The translations under genes and the position numbers were made by a program. From assembly GCA_003530935.1 (NCBI GenBank), contig DPEO01000154.1, forward strand, positions 4,246 to 11,226: a stretch of 6,981 bases of DNA, given 5' to 3'. This DNA is from Desulfomicrobiaceae bacterium. Its GTDB lineage: Bacteria > Desulfobacterota > Desulfovibrionia > Desulfovibrionales > Desulfomicrobiaceae. The notes under the pieces were generated by a model. The model was not told the DNA's origin. It searched no databases and saw only the letters and a program-made list of their open reading frames with translations. Below are positions 6,052 through 6,981 of this stretch, piece after piece (the first letter of the stretch is position 1; each line of letters begins with the position of its first letter).

Positions 6052-6097
6052 CCGCGCCCCGCCAAAAACGTCTGTTTCCATGACCCACGGACCTGCC

Positions 6098-6715
6098 ATG
6101 CTCCACCACATCCCTGCCGCGCCGTGCGGGCGCATCCCTTCGGACGAAACGTGCCAGGCATGGTGGCGAACCTACGACATGCTGCCGCACATCGAGCGCC
6201 ACAGCGCCCAGGTGGCGGCCATTGCCACGGAAATCGCCACTCTGGCGGCAGCCGCGGGCAAAACCATCGCCGCGGATCTCGGCGCCGCCGACGCCGTCCG
6301 CCTGGTGCGGGCCGCGGCCCTGCTCCATGACCTCGGCAAGACCTACTGCATCCGCCACGGCGGCAACCACAGCCAGCTGGGGGCGGCCTGGGTCATGGAG
6401 TGCACGGGAAATCCGCGTCTGGCGCAAGGGGTGCTCCACCACGTGTATTGGCCCGGGCCTCTGGACCCGGAGCTCCACTTCCTTCCCCTCGTGGTCTCGT
6501 ACAGCGACAAACGGGTGCGGCACGAAGAGATCGTCTCTGTGGACGAGCGTTTCACCGATCTCCTGGAGCGCTACGGCCACACCCCCCAAAGCCGGGAGCA
6601 CATCCACCGCACCTGGGCCCAAGCCCGGCAACTGGAATCCATCTTGAGCACCTATTTGGGAGTGCCACTGCATGAACATCCTTTTGATTGCCGGAGGCTG
6701 GTCTCCGGAGCGTGA
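6098..6715 (+). CDS. HD-domain phosphohydrolase
   Basis: This is a 205-residue metal-dependent phosphohydrolase of the HD superfamily (HDIG-like group), probably acting on a nucleotide or small phosphorylated substrate. The metal-binding pattern is visible: His35 in IERHSAQVA, His77-Asp78 in ALLHDLGK, His91 after GGN, and Asp137 in SYSDKRV. No transmembrane or GAF/PAS segments are present, so it is a stand-alone soluble domain. The start is uncertain. ATG 6098 has a weak GGA 6 nt upstream and begins just before the IPSDE-C segment; ATG 6080 would add six residues, and a TTG at 6038 twenty. Its end overlaps the next gene by 44 bp, implying co-expression. It is divergent from hypD. The true substrate cannot be told from sequence. 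Confidence 0.85.
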   Translation: MLHHIPAAPCGRIPSDETCQAWWRTYDMLPHIERHSAQVAAIATEIATLAAAAGKTIAADLGAADAVRLVRAAALLHDLGKTYCIRHGGNHSQLGAAWVMECTGNPRLAQGVLHHVYWPGPLDPELHFLPLVVSYSDKRVRHEEIVSVDERFTDLLERYGHTPQSREHIHRTWAQARQLESILSTYLGVPLHEHPFDCRRLVSGA

Positions 6716-6981
6716 CGTCTCCTTGCGCGGGGCCGAACAGATCGAAGCCGCGCTGCGCCGCCTGGGGCACCAGGTGCGGCGCTTCGACCCCGAAGGCGGA
6801 CTGCACGGGCTCTTCGACGCCGCCCAAGGCCAGGACTTCGCGTTGCTCAACCTCCACGGCTCCCCCGGCGAAGACGGCGTGGTGCAGGCCCTTCTCGAGA
6901 CCATCCCGCTCCCCTACCAAGGCGCCGGGCCGCGCGGCTCTCTGCTCGCCCTGGACAAGGCCGCGGCCAAGGCCGTCTTTG
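6672..6981 (+). CDS. ddl: D-alanine-D-alanine ligase (N-terminal part, runs off the window)
   Basis: The visible 103 residues are the N-terminal domain of an ATP-grasp D-alanine-D-alanine ligase, which makes the dipeptide end of the peptidoglycan stem in the cytoplasm. Evidence includes MNILLIAGGWSPERDVSL with Glu13 in the usual first substrate-site position, LLNLHGSPGEDG (58-69, LHG...GEDG motif), and PYQGAGPRGSLLALDKAAAK, containing the family's YxGxG...S...DK pattern with Lys96. The ATP-grasp catalytic domain lies outside the window. The ATG at 6672 is preceded by GGGAG about 9 nt upstream and lies inside the HD-domain gene in another frame, giving a 44-bp overlap. A related D-Ala-D-X ligase cannot be excluded from this part alone. 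Confidence 0.9.
   Translation, partial: MNILLIAGGWSPERDVSLRGAEQIEAALRRLGHQVRRFDPEGGLHGLFDAAQGQDFALLNLHGSPGEDGVVQALLETIPLPYQGAGPRGSLLALDKAAAKAVF

Noticed and set aside
5801..6904. Long minus-strand open frame antisense to the HD and ddl genes
   Set aside because: It is a shadow of two motif-supported plus-strand genes and overlaps hypD in the wrong frame.
1..6981. CRISPR arrays, tRNA or rRNA genes, insertion sequences, phage genes
   Set aside because: No direct-repeat arrays, cloverleaf-like sequences, transposase motifs or terminal repeats were seen; the window is filled with housekeeping-type genes.

Overview
The window is GC-rich, densely coded bacterial chromosome. The gene content (pdxST, hypDE, a ddl-type ligase, a SAH/MTA-deaminase-like amidohydrolase) and a small [2Fe-2S] protein with a probable selenocysteine codon suggest an anaerobic, hydrogenase-using deltaproteobacterium, perhaps of the Desulfovibrionales. 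This placement is inferred from gene content and protein style; no marker gene is present.

Layout: (1) 1-2406, minus strand: pdxS, pdxT and a truncated amidohydrolase, transcribed in that order. PdxS and PdxT make pyridoxal 5'-phosphate (PLP); their stop and start codons overlap. (2) 2407-2577: divergent intergenic region with ideal ribosome-binding sites at both edges. (3) 2578-2799, plus strand: a small cysteine-rich [2Fe-2S]-type protein. Its first stop (TGA, 2740-2742) is very likely a selenocysteine codon. It is followed directly by a Cys codon, by 17 more codons of normal codon usage, and by a SECIS-like hairpin with an AGGU loop about 19 nt downstream. (4) 2848-5966, minus strand: hypD, hypE, a DEDDh exonuclease and an uncharacterised 153-residue protein, tightly packed as one probable operon. 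HypD and HypE build the Fe(CN)2CO group of [NiFe]/[NiFeSe] hydrogenases. (5) 5967-6097: divergent control region with a perfect 12-bp palindrome and a plausible promoter. (6) 6098-6981, plus strand: an HD-domain hydrolase whose 3' end overlaps the start of a D-alanine-D-alanine ligase-type gene that runs off the window.

The most notable item is the candidate selenoprotein at 2578-2799. A conventional reading would either truncate it to 54 residues or miss it. The hydrogenase maturation genes nearby fit an anaerobe in which selenoproteins are plausible, but the window does not contain the Sec machinery (selA/selB/selC/selD).
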